Made by a program: the position numbers and the translations under genes
DNA from: Candidatus Bathyarchaeia archaeon
GTDB taxonomy: Archaea > Thermoproteota > Bathyarchaeia > 40CM-2-53-6
Length of the DNA stretch: 64,000 bases
Assembly (NCBI GenBank): GCA_035935655.1
Contig: DASYWW010000013.1
Span: 62,001-126,000, forward strand
Direction of reading: 5' to 3'
Notes under the pieces: generated by a model
Databases searched by the model: none
Told to the model about the DNA's origin: nothing
Seen by the model: only the letters and a program-made list of their open reading frames with translations
In this document: piece by piece, positions 50,829 to 60,522 of the stretch
Position numbering within the stretch: position 1 is the first letter of the stretch
How the letters are laid out: every line of letters begins with the position of its first letter

Positions 50829-53800
50829 CTAGCTTGCCGGTGCTGGTATCTGCTGAAGCCCTGGCTTCGAATCAGCAAACTGCTGTGAGAAGCGCTCGTA
50901 CATCCTAAGCTCTTGGCTAGAAATCGGCTTGACCTTCTGCATGGCCTCGTCAAAATGACGCTTAACCACCTTCAAGCCCTTGGCTCGCTTCTTCGCATCC
51001 TCCGGATCCTTCGCCTTTCCAATATGATCCTTGATTGACAACATCACAGCGGTGTTGCAGATCGATGCGATATCTGCTCCTGTGTAGCCTTGCGTCTTTC
51101 TAGCTAGTTCGTCGAGTTTCACATCGTCCGCCAACGGCGTTTTCTTGGTATGGATGCGAAAGATCTGCTTCCTCGCCTCCAAATCCGGCGGAGGGACCAG
51201 CAGCATCCTGTCAAATCTCCCGGGTCTGAGCAGCGCTGGGTCGACAATATCGGGTCTATTCGTTGCCGCGATAATGACGACGTTTCTCAGCTCTTCGAGT
51301 CCATCCATCTCGGTCAGAAACTGGCTGATCACCCTCTCTGTCACGTTAGAGTCGTTCGAGCCGCTTCCGCGAACGGGCGCTACCGAATCAATTTCGTCAA
51401 AGAATATGATGCAGGGCGATGCTTGTCGAGCTTTGCGAAAGATCTCTCTAACGGCCTTCTCGGACTCTCCTACGAACTTGTTAAGCAATTCCGGACCCTT
51501 GACGCTGATGAAGTTGGCTTCGCTCTCGTTCGCAGCCGCCTTGGCTAGAAGCGTCTTACCGGTTCCGGGAGGACCGTAAAGGAGGAGTCCCTTCGGGGGA
51601 ACAGCGTTCATCTGGGCGAAGAGTTCAGGATATTTGAGTGGCCACTCGATCGCCTCTCGAAGTTCCTCCTTCACTCCCTCCAGCCCGCCGATATCGTCCC
51701 ATTTGATATCTGGGACCTCCACCAGAACTTCTCGCATCGCGGAAGGTTCCACCTCCTTGAGGGCTTCTTGGAAGTCGCTCATTCGCACGATGATCTTGTT
51801 GAGGACCTCAGCCGGAATGTTCTCCGCTTCCAAGTTGATCTCAGGCAGAATCCTGCGCAGAGCTCTGATAGCCGCCTCCTTCGCAAGAGCCTCTAGGTCG
51901 GCGCCCACAAACCCGTGGGTGACATCAGCTAGCTTCTTCAGATCCACATCCTCGGCCAAAGGCATCCCTCTGGTGTGAATCTGCATGATTTCCAACCGGC
52001 CATCGCGGTCGGGGACCCCAATCTCGATTTCCCGGTCGAACCTTCCCGGCCGGCGCAGCGCTGGGTCGATCGAGTTGATCCGGTTTGTATTGTGAAGCAG
52101 TACGGGATTCTCGCCGCCAAAGAAAGCCTCGCCTTCGGCACCGCAAATATCATAGACATACCCGTCGTAGGGTAATTTCTTGACAGACCTTACGGTCGGT
52201 CTTTTCTGGGCTAGTGATTTCTTTACAGGTTGATTGTTGAAGGGATTGTTTGTCTTGCCGAATCCTAGCCTAAAAGCGGTCGTCTCTTTGGTTACAAGGG
52301 TGTCTCTGATCATCCGGCCCGCGGGAACCTTGTAGGACCCGAGATAAGTCTTGATCCCATGCATCCGACATAGCCAGTTCAAATCGAGAATCAAATTCTT
52401 GCTAACGGCGGTGATTACCAGTTTGCCGTCCTTCGGACCATTGTGACCATCCCCTCGCGCCTCGCCTTCTAGAAATTCCATGAAGAAATCTGTGGGAACT
52501 GTAAACATGAAAGATGGCAGGCGTTTTTCGTACGCGTTGTGTCCAAAGAGGTTGCCGAACAGGTCCTTTACTGGTTGGCATGAGTAGTAAATCGAATGCG
52601 CGTTGGAGTGTTTCCTCTCGGTGGACGGCGACATGTCGAAAGCCTTCAGCATCAACAATTTGACATCCTCGATGTACGTCCTCTCGTGGCTGCCGAAAGT
52701 GAAAGTAAGCCCGCTCCTCGAAGCTGAACCTTCGGCGAGATAATATCCAAAGAGTCTGCTCAACTCGGGAGAGAGCGCCACTATTCGAGGTATCCCTGCA
52801 AGGGCCCATCTTACAGGATGCGGGACCACATCATTGTGTCGCCAGAGTTGTACAGTGCTTGGGTGGACGCCTGCTTGAAGTGCAATAAGGTGTGACTGGC
52901 CTCGTGGTCCTGGGGTATCCTGAAGGAACGTGGCTTGATTGTATGCCTGTATAGTCTTGTTGTCATATAGTTGGAAGTAGACGGGCTCGTAAGGCTCGAA
53001 TGCATGAGCTCTAGTCTCGCGAGTGTTTTGTTTTAGCCTCAATTTGAAAGGTAGGTCCACAAGGTTCTCGCCAATCTTTAGCTGGTCTACTCTCTTTGCT
53101 TCTATTCCCTTTCGAGTTCTGACAAACACAGAATGACTGCCCGTGGCCCGAATCCTGCCTCCAAGATATTCGATCTCGAAGAGCTCGTGCACCTTATGTC
53201 TGAAGACAGATTTGAAAGCCTGGAATCTACTGCCCCCGAAGAAAGTGTATTTCCGAAATCGTGGGTTTGTTGATCTCATTGGCTGAAGGCCGAGAACACG
53301 GTAACCCTCCACGTTCGGTTCAGAGCCTTCCTCTCCACATGGGAAGAAGGAGTCGACAAAGGTCCCTATCGGTGTCAGCTTGATCTTGTTCTCTCTGTCC
53401 TTAACCATGATCGGGGTGTCACCAGTCACACTCGCGCCAATGACTACGACCTTTCCTCGGGACTGCAGCCCGTCCATCACTGAGAGTAGCTGAGAGACGA
53501 CGCGTTTCTCAACTTCTCCCGTGACCTCCTCGCGTTTCGGCGCGATCGAATCTATCTCGTCAATGAAGATGATGGATGGCGCGTTCTCCTGGGCCTCCTT
53601 AAAGATCTCACGAAGCCTCTCCTCGCTCTCACCATAGAACTTGCTCATTATCTCGGGCCCGCCGATACTGTAGAAGTTCGCGTTCGTCTCGCTCGCCACC
53701 GCCTTCGCGAGCAACGTCTTACCGGTATTGTGGCTCAGTAGGCCGTTCGCGAAGAAGGAGTGGGTACTCGGAACTTCAAAGTCGTATACTCTTTGCCATC

Positions 53801-55490
53801 CTTCGAGCTTCCTTACTGTTTTGATCTTCTCGAAGTCGTCATTAAGATAGGCGAGGTTACGCCTGTAGCCCCTGACTATGGCTTCCAGACGCGCTCCCTT
53901 CCGGATAGAGATGAAGCCTATCTGTTCCTTGAACTTGTTTACTACGTCCTTACCACGGATCGCTAACACGTAAAATGTTGAGTCTCTTCCTCCTCTGGTG
54001 GTATAGGGGCCTCCGTGAATCCTTGATGTAATTCCAAACCTCAGAAGGAGTGTCTGCACTTCCTCCAACAATTTCCGGTGCTTGCTTTTGAGGAAGATAC
54101 CGCGGTAATTGTCGGCTTTTCTTGCGTAGCCATCTCCTTCGAAAGCGCCTCGAAGGAATGCTGCCACAACTGTGTTCGGTGACATGAGTATCGGTGTTGG
54201 TACTCTCTTCTCTATACGAGACCAGTATTTACCGAAGAATTCAGCGAGTCCTCTGTTGTCGAATCGCAGCACATTGCATTGTTTGCCTGATTTTGGAACC
54301 ATGTATCCTTCAACACCGAAAATCTCCATCCCTTTCCTTATTGCAGTAGCAAGTTCCTCTTCATGACTCTCGATAGTGAAGAATACTCTGTCCTTGCCAG
54401 CAGTCCCCTCTGCAATGAATATGCCAAAGAGTTCTCCCAATCGCTCGTCCCAAAACCTAGGCATGAGCGGTTTGGTCCATAATCTTACCATGTTGATTGT
54501 ATCGCTGACAATAACGTATTGTGTAGGCGAAGGAATCCACTTGATCGTCTTCACTCGATCCTGGGGTTTGAGTTTCTCCGCCTCTGTCCACCCATGCTCA
54601 GTCATGAGAGGATGGTTCAGTGTGGTCCGGAGCCTTTTTCCGGTCTCGGTGATTATCTCCATCGTTTCAGGTACATCATAGATGTGAAGGGCTTTCGCAC
54701 TGCCCGGAGGGTAGATAGGAAGGTCTGCGATGTAGACGCCAGGAAGCACTCCTTTTGCGAGTTCTTCTATCCGAATTAATCCACCGTTTTCAAGGGCGAT
54801 CAACGAATCGCCAACAACGCAACCTGGGGGTCCGTGGAGAAGGACTCCTTTCGGAGCTTCGACTCCGAGTCGTTCGAACAGTTCTGGATGTCTCAAGGGA
54901 AGCTCGATCATCTCCCGGACCTTCTGGATCACAGGCCGAAGTCCTCCGATGTCCTCGTACGCGATCCTTGGAATCGCCCTAGGCGCTTCCTTCACCTGTT
55001 CCCCAACAGTAACTTCTGTCTGGTCCGTGACGATGACTGCTTCTGCGGTCGGGGTGGTGCTAGTGACTACAAGGTCGATTTTGCGACCCATGACGTTTAT
55101 CGGGACATAGTCTCCCCGTGCTAAGACTCGGCCTTCCAGGATCTGGCTGAGATATTCTTCTCCCCCGACAATCCGGAGTGGTTCGGTTGGTGCGAGGGTG
55201 ATACGTTGGGCGATCTTTGCTGTTATCTTCCTGATCGTGACCTTGTCGTCTATTGAAACGCCAGCGTTATTCCTAAGATAACCATCTATGCGGATTGTTC
55301 CCTTGCCCGAATCTGACTCGTATCCAGGCCAGGAGAGAGCGGTTGTCTTCTTCTTCCCAATGATCTGGATCACATCGCCGGAGGTTAGACCAAGCTCATC
55401 CACAACTTTTGGGTCAACTCGCGCAATGCCTCGGCCTACATCTCTCTGATACGCGTCAGCGACTCTAAGAGTAAGGGTCTTCTCTGGCAA
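50829..55490 (-). CDS. cdc48: CDC48/VCP-like AAA+ ATPase with two inteins
   Basis: The 1553-residue precursor gives about 740 residues after removal of two inteins, the usual size. The N domain (double-psi barrel, residues 1-180) is followed by two AAA modules. D1 Walker A is GPPG plus TGKT, interrupted by intein 1 between them; D1 Walker B is [14 protein letters not shown]. Intein 2 sits in the GA-TNR sensor-1 region of D1. D2 has an intact [28 protein letters not shown] and [21 protein letters not shown]48 unfolds proteins and feeds the proteasome. The C-terminus (QQIPAPAS) is short. Confidence 0.97.
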   Translation of the reverse strand: MPEKTLTLRVADAYQRDVGRGIARVDPKVVDELGLTSGDVIQIIGKKKTTALSWPGYESDSGKGTIRIDGYLRNNAGVSIDDKVTIRKITAKIAQRITLAPTEPLRIVGGEEYLSQILEGRVLARGDYVPINVMGRKIDLVVTSTTPTAEAVIVTDQTEVTVGEQVKEAPRAIPRIAYEDIGGLRPVIQKVREMIELPLRHPELFERLGVEAPKGVLLHGPPGCVVGDSLIALENGGLIRIEELAKGVLPGVYIADLPIYPPGSAKALHIYDVPETMEIITETGKRLRTTLNHPLMTEHGWTEAEKLKPQDRVKTIKWIPSPTQYVIVSDTINMVRLWTKPLMPRFWDERLGELFGIFIAEGTAGKDRVFFTIESHEEELATAIRKGMEIFGVEGYMVPKSGKQCNVLRFDNRGLAEFFGKYWSRIEKRVPTPILMSPNTVVAAFLRGAFEGDGYARKADNYRGIFLKSKHRKLLEEVQTLLLRFGITSRIHGGPYTTRGGRDSTFYVLAIRGKDVVNKFKEQIGFISIRKGARLEAIVRGYRRNLAYLNDDFEKIKTVRKLEGWQRVYDFEVPSTHSFFANGLLSHNTGKTLLAKAVASETNANFYSIGGPEIMSKFYGESEERLREIFKEAQENAPSIIFIDEIDSIAPKREEVTGEVEKRVVSQLLSVMDGLQSRGKVVVIGASVTGDTPIMVKDRENKIKLTPIGTFVDSFFPCGEEGSEPNVEGYRVLGLQPMRSTNPRFRKYTFFGGSRFQAFKSVFRHKVHELFEIEYLGGRIRATGSHSVFVRTRKGIEAKRVDQLKIGENLVDLPFKLRLKQNTRETRAHAFEPYEPVYFQLYDNKTIQAYNQATFLQDTPGPRGQSHLIALQAGVHPSTVQLWRHNDVVPHPVRWALAGIPRIVALSPELSRLFGYYLAEGSASRSGLTFTFGSHERTYIEDVKLLMLKAFDMSPSTERKHSNAHSIYYSCQPVKDLFGNLFGHNAYEKRLPSFMFTVPTDFFMEFLEGEARGDGHNGPKDGKLVITAVSKNLILDLNWLCRMHGIKTYLGSYKVPAGRMIRDTLVTKETTAFRLGFGKTNNPFNNQPVKKSLAQKRPTVRSVKKLPYDGYVYDICGAEGEAFFGGENPVLLHNTNRINSIDPALRRPGRFDREIEIGVPDRDGRLEIMQIHTRGMPLAEDVDLKKLADVTHGFVGADLEALAKEAAIRALRRILPEINLEAENIPAEVLNKIIVRMSDFQEALKEVEPSAMREVLVEVPDIKWDDIGGLEGVKEELREAIEWPLKYPELFAQMNAVPPKGLLLYGPPGTGKTLLAKAAANESEANFISVKGPELLNKFVGESEKAVREIFRKARQASPCIIFFDEIDSVAPVRGSGSNDSNVTERVISQFLTEMDGLEELRNVVIIAATNRPDIVDPALLRPGRFDRMLLVPPPDLEARKQIFRIHTKKTPLADDVKLDELARKTQGYTGADIASICNTAVMLSIKDHIGKAKDPEDAKKRAKGLKVVKRHFDEAMQKVKPISSQELRMYERFSQQFADSKPGLQQIPAPAS
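52089..53432 (-). other. intein 2 of CDC48 (448 residues)
   Basis: It begins with Ser ([10 protein letters not shown]) after GA and ends PVLLHN before Thr of TNR. Block B is [19 protein letters not shown] helices are seen at [11 protein letters not shown] and EGEARGDGH. The endonuclease region resembles that of the NuoI intein. It is inserted in the sensor-1 Asn loop (GATN), so an unspliced protein would lack D1 activity. Confidence 0.94.
53727..54821 (-). other. intein 1 of CDC48 (365 residues)
   Basis: It begins with Cys ([13 protein letters not shown]) after GPPG and ends [10 protein letters not shown] before Thr of TGKT, splitting the D1 P-loop. Block B is [19 protein letters not shown] helices: [11 protein letters not shown] and [10 protein letters not shown]. 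Splicing residues are all present. Confidence 0.95.
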
Positions 55491-55592
55491 AATTGATCCT
55501 CTAAACTCCCGTCAGAGCGAAATAATCCTTGGAGTAATAACTCTACCTGACTCATATTGAGATCGGTTATTGCTGTCTCTCGCAGGAGGTTT

Positions 55593-56146
55593 CTATCTTG
55601 GTTGTGGAGCCTGAAGTAGCTGAGGTCTCCGGAAAATCTCTAGTATTGCCCTTGCGAATTCGGGGAGATCGCTAGGGACTCTTGAGGTGATGAGGTTCCC
55701 ATCAGTCACCACAGGCTTGTCGACATATGGGCCCCAGCGTTGATCATGTCGTCTCTTATCCCGGCGACACAGGTCAGGGTCCTATTCTTCACAATCCCCG
55801 CAGATGCTAGCACCTGTCCCGCATGGCAGATGGTCGCGATAGGCTTACCCTGAGCGTCAAAATCTTTCACAAATCTGAGGATCTTGTCGTTGAGTCGCAG
55901 TTTCTCGGGCGATTTTCCTCCCGGAACAACCAGAAAGTCGTAATCTTCTGCTTCTACATCATCGATTGATGCATTGGGCGTGATCGAGTATCCTTTCTTG
56001 CCCTTTATGGGGTCTTTCGTCAATCCGATGATTATCGTCTTGATCCCTTCCTCTTGCATGCGGTACATTGGATGGAATAGTTCTAGGTCCTCGAACTCGT
56101 CCGTTGCGATAATGGCTGCTGTCTTTCCTTTCAAATCGTTTGGCAT
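55593..56146 (-). pseudogene. PfpI/DJ-1-family protein, frameshifted near its 3' end
   Basis: The first 145 residues are a PfpI-type domain: a Glu in FEDLELFHP, the nucleophile elbow ATICHAGQVLAS and LTCVAGIRDDMINAGA. The frame then ends early at 55706. Shifting by one base at about 55729-55735 restores the standard ending YVDKPVVTDGNLITSRVPSDL and continues to a stop at 55593. One base seems missing near GGGGCCCA. PfpI proteins are glyoxalase III-like or deglycase-like enzymes. Either a sequencing error or a recent mutation. Start at ATG 56146. Confidence 0.8.
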
Positions 56147-56315
56147 CGCCAACAATCCCCTGGGCACATTCGCTAATCAGTTTGGCTATCTATAATGGCT
56201 TTTTGGGGGATTTTTCCGATTTCTGTGTTCAGCGCTGTTCCCTGAAGCCCTTGATCGACCTCTTGGTCCCGTGCGATTTATAGCGCGCTGAGCACACTAT
56301 TACGGTTAGTCAAAG

Positions 56316-56669
56316 ATGTCCGACGATGTGAAGCGTATGGCAGACCTGTTAAAGTCAGGCGCCACCATGCTCTCTGACATCTGTCCTGTCTGTGGTACGC
56401 CTCTTTTCAAGGTGAAAGGCGAGGTTTTCTGTGCAAAGTGTAACAAACCTGTGGTCTATCAGAAGGCAATGTCGCCCGAGGCGACTCTTTCACCAGGTTA
56501 TCTCTTGGAGTCGGTTGAGATGACAGTCATAGGAAAGATAAGTGAGGCGAATGAGGTTCTGAAGTCGGAAAAGGACCCTGAGAAACTCTCGCTGTACAGC
56601 AACTTGGTATTCGGCTGGCTTTCGATGCTGGAGAAGCTGCGAAGCCTAAAGGATTCATTCAAGGAATAG
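56316..56669 (+). CDS. Sjogren syndrome/scleroderma autoantigen 1 (p27)-like zinc protein
   Basis: A 117-residue protein. The N-terminal helix MADLLKSGATMLSDICPVCGTPLF and the second pair FCAKCNKPV form the zinc ribbon of the Auto_anti-p27 family, widespread in archaea and eukaryotes with no settled role. The C-terminal half is helical. It is convergent with hjc; the stops overlap by about ten bases. Confidence 0.88.
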   Translation: MSDDVKRMADLLKSGATMLSDICPVCGTPLFKVKGEVFCAKCNKPVVYQKAMSPEATLSPGYLLESVEMTVIGKISEANEVLKSEKDPEKLSLYSNLVFGWLSMLEKLRSLKDSFKE

Positions 56670-56976
56670 TCGTCAGATTCTTCGGGTCGAAAAGTTTTCC
56701 ATCAGCTAGGTTCGTCAGCTCTACCCTGCGTCTCCTTCGTTTGGCAAGTATTATCGGCATGCCTGCTTGCTCGGCCAGTCCGAGCAGCTCTTTCTTCCGA
56801 TCTTTTCCGAGCCATGATCGGTCACTCTTGCATTCGATCAAGAATGATTTCCCATCTCTCATACAAACCAAGTCGATAGGTTTCGATTGCGCTGCCCTGA
56901 TGACCAAGTATCCTTCTCGTCGAAACAGGTCTCTGATCCGGTACTCTAGCCTTCTACCCGTCTCGTAGTTCGACAA
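56659..56976 (-). CDS. hjc: Holliday junction resolvase Hjc
   Basis: A 105-residue nuclease that cuts four-way DNA junctions in recombination and repair. The PD-(D/E)XK residues are visible: Glu in GRRLEYRIRDLF, Asp in SKPIDLVCMRDG and Glu-Lys in FLIECKSDRS. The RRRRRVEL stretch is a basic DNA-contact region. TTG start at 56976. Compact but complete compared with other archaeal Hjc proteins. Confidence 0.9.
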   Translation of the reverse strand: MSNYETGRRLEYRIRDLFRREGYLVIRAAQSKPIDLVCMRDGKSFLIECKSDRSWLGKDRKKELLGLAEQAGMPIILAKRRRRRVELTNLADGKLFDPKNLTTIP

Positions 56977-57579
56977 GTCTCTTCCGATTGTTGCGCATCG
57001 AGTCTCTTAAGAAGAGCGGACACCAGCGAAACTATTCAGGCTCATTCTCCTGGAGAATCGTTCTTCTCCAACCGGCGAATGCGAGTTCCAGACTCGACAG
57101 GGCCTGTCTGATGGCGATACGAGCCAAGAAACTGTACAGACTTCATCCCAAGCCTGAATTTTCGAATCTCACCTGGCTAAATCCCGCATTATCAGCCCTG
57201 TTCTCGTTTCTGGGAAGCCCCGGTGTATTATCCGGACATTCGTTCGGGTTTGTCACGATCTTTCCAACGCTATCCCTGCCTTGATTATGCCCGGAATCGC
57301 TTGTCTCGCCCATTATCACTGCCAGACACGAAGTCGTTTCCAGGAAATAGGGGGTCTTAGCGACCGACCCTCGCGCCGCATGAGTGCTTCCCGCGGAGCA
57401 TTGCGAAACTAACTAGTCCGAGAGTGAACAGATTTCTTCCCAATAGCGATCAGCTCTAGCTTCAGCTCAGCCCGGTCCGTGCTAACCAATAGTGAGATGG
57501 AAATCTTTTAATCAGAACCCAGCCCATCCTCATATTCTGGGCTAGGATGCGTACAGAGTCTAGACGCCCATCCAACAAA
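56977..57579. other. 603-bp non-coding region with a repeat copy
   Basis: It contains the inverted repeat copy A (57180-57345). No gene is seen in the rest. AAATCTTTTAAT at about 57501-57512 is a plausible TATA region for the UPF0147 gene that follows. Confidence 0.5.
57180..57345 (-). repeat. dispersed intergenic repeat, copy A
   Basis: Read on the minus strand it runs CCCCCTATTTCCTGGAAACG, CTGGCAGTGATAATGGGCGAG, ATCGTGACAAACCCGAACGA, TCCGGATAATACACCGGGGC, TTCCCAGA and AACAGGGCTGATAATG. The second half is nearly identical to the copy at 62.4 kb in the opposite orientation, and the first half matches the copy at 16.66 kb. It is the most complete unit in the window. Confidence 0.8.
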
Positions 57580-57582
57580 TTG

Positions 57583-57871
57583 GTGAAAGCGCCTGCAAAA
57601 AGCAAAACGGAAAGAAGAATACGAGACACGGATAAAACAGGCCTTAGCCGTACTGAACGAAGTCTCCAATGACAATACTACTCCGCGAAACATCCGACGA
57701 GCAGCTAAAGGTGCCATGGACGCTCTCCAAGCGCAAGGTCACACAATAGGCGTCCGGGCCTCAAACGCTATCTCCACTCTTGATGAGATATCACAGGACC
57801 CGAACATGCCACCTTATACTCGCGTCAAGCTCTGGAACGTCGCGAGTATTCTCGAAGCAGTAAAAGACTAG
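57583..57871 (+). pseudogene. UPF0147-family protein with an apparent one-base frameshift
   Basis: The frame ending at 57871 encodes a typical UPF0147 body: ALAVLNEVSNDNTTPRNIRR, then GVRASNAISTLDEISQDPN and WNVASILEAVKD. It has no start codon of its own: an in-frame stop lies just upstream and no ATG, GTG or TTG follows before the domain. Removing one A from the AAAAA run at 57597-57601 joins it to GTG 57583 (or TTG 57580) and gives a 95-residue protein of normal size. Probably a real gene with a sequence indel. Function of the family is unknown. Confidence 0.8.
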
Positions 57872-58065
57872 TCTGACGGATCTTTCAATATCTACCGTGT
57901 TAAGCATTACTTGTTTTTGCAGAATAGACTAGTATCCTAGGTCAACGGCTCGGGATCCAGCACTCGATTTCCCCTTTGCCGGAACCGGAACCAAGTCACC
58001 GAGAAACAAGTGTTTCTAACAGGTTAGAAGCGCGGTTGTCCTCGCAAAACCGGCTTTTCGGACAA

Positions 58066-58075
58066 CTATTTATCG
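58066..58075 (+). promoter_or_regulatory. TATA-like box CTATTTATCG
   Basis: It lies about 37 bases upstream of the ATG at 58107, which would place transcription start close to the start codon, as usual for archaeal first genes of operons. Confidence 0.4.
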
Positions 58076-58106
58076 CCAAACCGCGCCTTTCTCGTCCACC
58101 AGGAGC

Positions 58107-59047
58107 ATGGATTTCTGAAAGGAAACCGGCTTCTACCTTTTCTTGTAGCCCTCGTACTCCTAGCCTTCGCCCTCGGCTCGTTATCAAGAAGCCAGCCTGG
58201 TGGATCGAGCTTGATCTCAAACTCCTACTGGCTAGTCTACGTGGTCGACTTTCTGCCGCTGATTGGTTTCGGGCTTATAGCAGTCATGCTAGCGGTTATG
58301 ATCTACAACTGGCGAGCCCTCTCTGATGCCATCGGCTTCGGTATGTCAAAGAGAAGGAAGGAGAAAAGAAAGAAGTCGCGAACAGTCCAGCTGATTGTCT
58401 GGATGGCAACCTGGCTGATAGCAATCGTTGTCTTACTCGACAAGTGTGGTGGAATCTTCTGCAAGACTCCTTCTCAAGCTGCAAATCTCTCCGACAAAGT
58501 CACAAACGCAGTATCAGGGCCCGGACAGATACCATCTCCTCCTCTTCTCAATGTAGCGCTCCAGCTGAACGCGCTCATCCAGGCCAACTGGTTCTACGCC
58601 GCGTTCCTAGGTTTCTTGGTCGTGAGTGGACTGATAATAGTTCGTGCGTACAAAGTGTCTCTTGACGAGCTCAGAGCTGGGGGAGCCGATCAAATCTTGG
58701 AGGTTCAACAGGAAGGCGCGGCGGCGGTTCAAGATGCGATCAGGATTATTGAAACAGAAAGCGAGACTGATCCCAGAACCAAGATCATAATGTGCCACCA
58801 ACGAATGATAAAGGCGGCACAGCAACGAGGTACTATGGTCACATCCGATCTCACTGCGCGAGAACTTGAAAGAGCAATTCGTAAGATGCTGCTGTTGACA
58901 GGGTCAGCAATTGGAGATCTCACAAAGCTCTTCGAGGAAGCTCGTTATAGTAAACACGAGATCACGTCCGAGCACGCGGAGCTGGCGCGTCGTTATTTGT
59001 TGAGTATTGCTGAGGAGATGAAGATCCCGGTCAGCGTGCTGAGTTGA
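58107..59047 (+). CDS. DUF4129-domain membrane protein (start region apparently frameshifted)
   Basis: From TTG 58211 the frame codes for 278 residues: three hydrophobic helices (WLVYVVDFLPLIGFGLIAVM; LIVWMATWLIAIVVLL; FYAAFLGFLVVSGLIIV) and a C-terminal DUF4129 domain with SDLTARELERAI and LTKLFEEARYSKHEI. Upstream the same frame continues as a signal peptide (RLLPFLVALVLLAFALGSL) without a start codon. Adding one T to the TTT at 58112-58114 links it to ATG 58107 (MDFLKGNRLL). So the true start is probably 58107 and one base is missing. It is the first gene of the MoxR/DUF58 cluster. Confidence 0.82.
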
Positions 59048-59562
59048 AGCGGAGAACCCTGAGGCTTCTAGCCTTTGCCTCAGCTCTGTACCTCGGTTTC
59101 CTTCTCTTCTTGAGGAGCATTTTGCCGGAGGAAGTCACTCCATCTCTGCCCCTCCTGGCTGCCCCGCTGATACTCCTGGCGCTGATCCTTTCAGGCGATC
59201 TCTTCTTTCATGCCACGGTCCCTTCTAACAAGTTGGCCAAGATCCAGCTTCGGAGGATTCGGGCTCGCGATGTCCAGTTTCTCACAGAACAAGTTGCAGT
59301 CGGGACTACCGCGAGCGCGGCTTACTTTGACAGTATCGTGCTCAGCCGTCTCAGGGAGATGCTTGGTGAAAAGGTCAGCATGGAGACAGGTTTGGAGAAG
59401 AGCGCTGTGAAGCAGCGGCTCGCCAACAGTCTGGAAGGAATCAGGCTGCTCAGAGACCAAGACCTATACAGACTACTTTACGATAAGCCACCTGTCAAAG
59501 GGAAGGCTCGTCTCAAGATGCTGATCGAGGCAATCGAACGCATAGAGGCGTGGAAAGCATGA
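59044..59562 (+). CDS. two-helix membrane protein of the MoxR/DUF58 cluster
   Basis: A 172-residue protein with two N-terminal helices (LLAFASALYLGFLLFL and LPLLAAPLILLALIL) and a soluble helical region. No named family. Its TTG start overlaps the DUF4129 stop by four bases, and its stop overlaps the moxR ATG, so it is translated in series with them. Confidence 0.7.
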   Translation: MKRRTLRLLAFASALYLGFLLFLRSILPEEVTPSLPLLAAPLILLALILSGDLFFHATVPSNKLAKIQLRRIRARDVQFLTEQVAVGTTASAAYFDSIVLSRLREMLGEKVSMETGLEKSAVKQRLANSLEGIRLLRDQDLYRLLYDKPPVKGKARLKMLIEAIERIEAWKA

Positions 59563-60509
59563 GAGTGGGGGAGGCAAGCGAGACCTGTCAACGGATCGTA
59601 AACCAGGTCAAGAAAGTCATTGTTGGAAAGGACCGAGTTCTAGAGAAAGTGATGCTGGCGATGCTGGCAAACTCGCATATTCTATTCGAGGACTATCCGG
59701 GACTAGCCAAGACATTGCTCGCGCGAAGCTTCGCGATGAGTATGGGATGCGACTTCTCAAGAATACAGTTCACACCTGACCTGCTGCCGGCTGATATTAC
59801 AGGTACCTACATCTACAATGTCAAAACAGGAGACTTCGAACTCCGGCGCGGCCCAGTATTCACAAACATACTCCTGGGCGACGAGATCAACCGCGCTCCC
59901 CCAAAGACGCAGGCGGCACTCTTGGAAGCGATGCAGGAGCGACAAGCGACGCTCGACGGCAAGACTCATCCTATCCCAGCTCCGTTCATTGTTATCGCGA
60001 CTCAGAATCCGATCGAATACGAAGGCGTGTATCCATTGCCGGAGGCTCAGCTAGACCGATTTCTAGTCCGACTGGAGCTCGGATATCCGAGCAGGGAAGA
60101 GGAGGTTGAGATCATGCGGAGGAGGATGCAGAGAGCGCGTGAAGAGGTTCTGCTCGACCCTGCTGCCAACACTGAGACGATTCTTCAGCTCCAGCAAACG
60201 GTGGAGGGGATTCATGTCGATGACGATGTTCTGGGCTATGTCGCCGACATCGTCCAGGCAACACGGGCTCAGCGACAAGTAGAGGTAGGCGCCAGTCCGC
60301 GCGGCTCTCTCGCGATTTTCAAACTTGCAAGAGCGAGGGCTGTCTTCCATGCTCGCGACTATGTTATTCCCGATGATGTGAAGGAGGTGAGCGCGTCAGC
60401 TCTGGCTCACAGGATGATCATGAAGGCTGAATCGTGGGTGAAGGGAGTGGATCCTCGCGGGGTCGTGGATGATATTCTGAAGACGATACCAGTCCCTAAG
60501 ACTAAGTGA
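59559..60509 (+). CDS. MoxR-type AAA+ ATPase
   Basis: A 316-residue ATPase. Walker A is a variant, EDYPGLAKTLLAR, typical of MoxR proteins. Walker B and sensor residues follow in LLGDEINRAPPKTQAALLEAMQE and VIATQNPIEYEGVYPLPEAQLDRF. MoxR proteins act as chaperones for complexes of VWA/DUF58 proteins. ATG at 59559 overlaps the preceding stop; a GTG at 59550 is the alternative. Confidence 0.96.
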   Translation: MRVGEASETCQRIVNQVKKVIVGKDRVLEKVMLAMLANSHILFEDYPGLAKTLLARSFAMSMGCDFSRIQFTPDLLPADITGTYIYNVKTGDFELRRGPVFTNILLGDEINRAPPKTQAALLEAMQERQATLDGKTHPIPAPFIVIATQNPIEYEGVYPLPEAQLDRFLVRLELGYPSREEEVEIMRRRMQRAREEVLLDPAANTETILQLQQTVEGIHVDDDVLGYVADIVQATRAQRQVEVGASPRGSLAIFKLARARAVFHARDYVIPDDVKEVSASALAHRMIMKAESWVKGVDPRGVVDDILKTIPVPKTK

Positions 60510-60522
60510 GACTTGATCAGGA

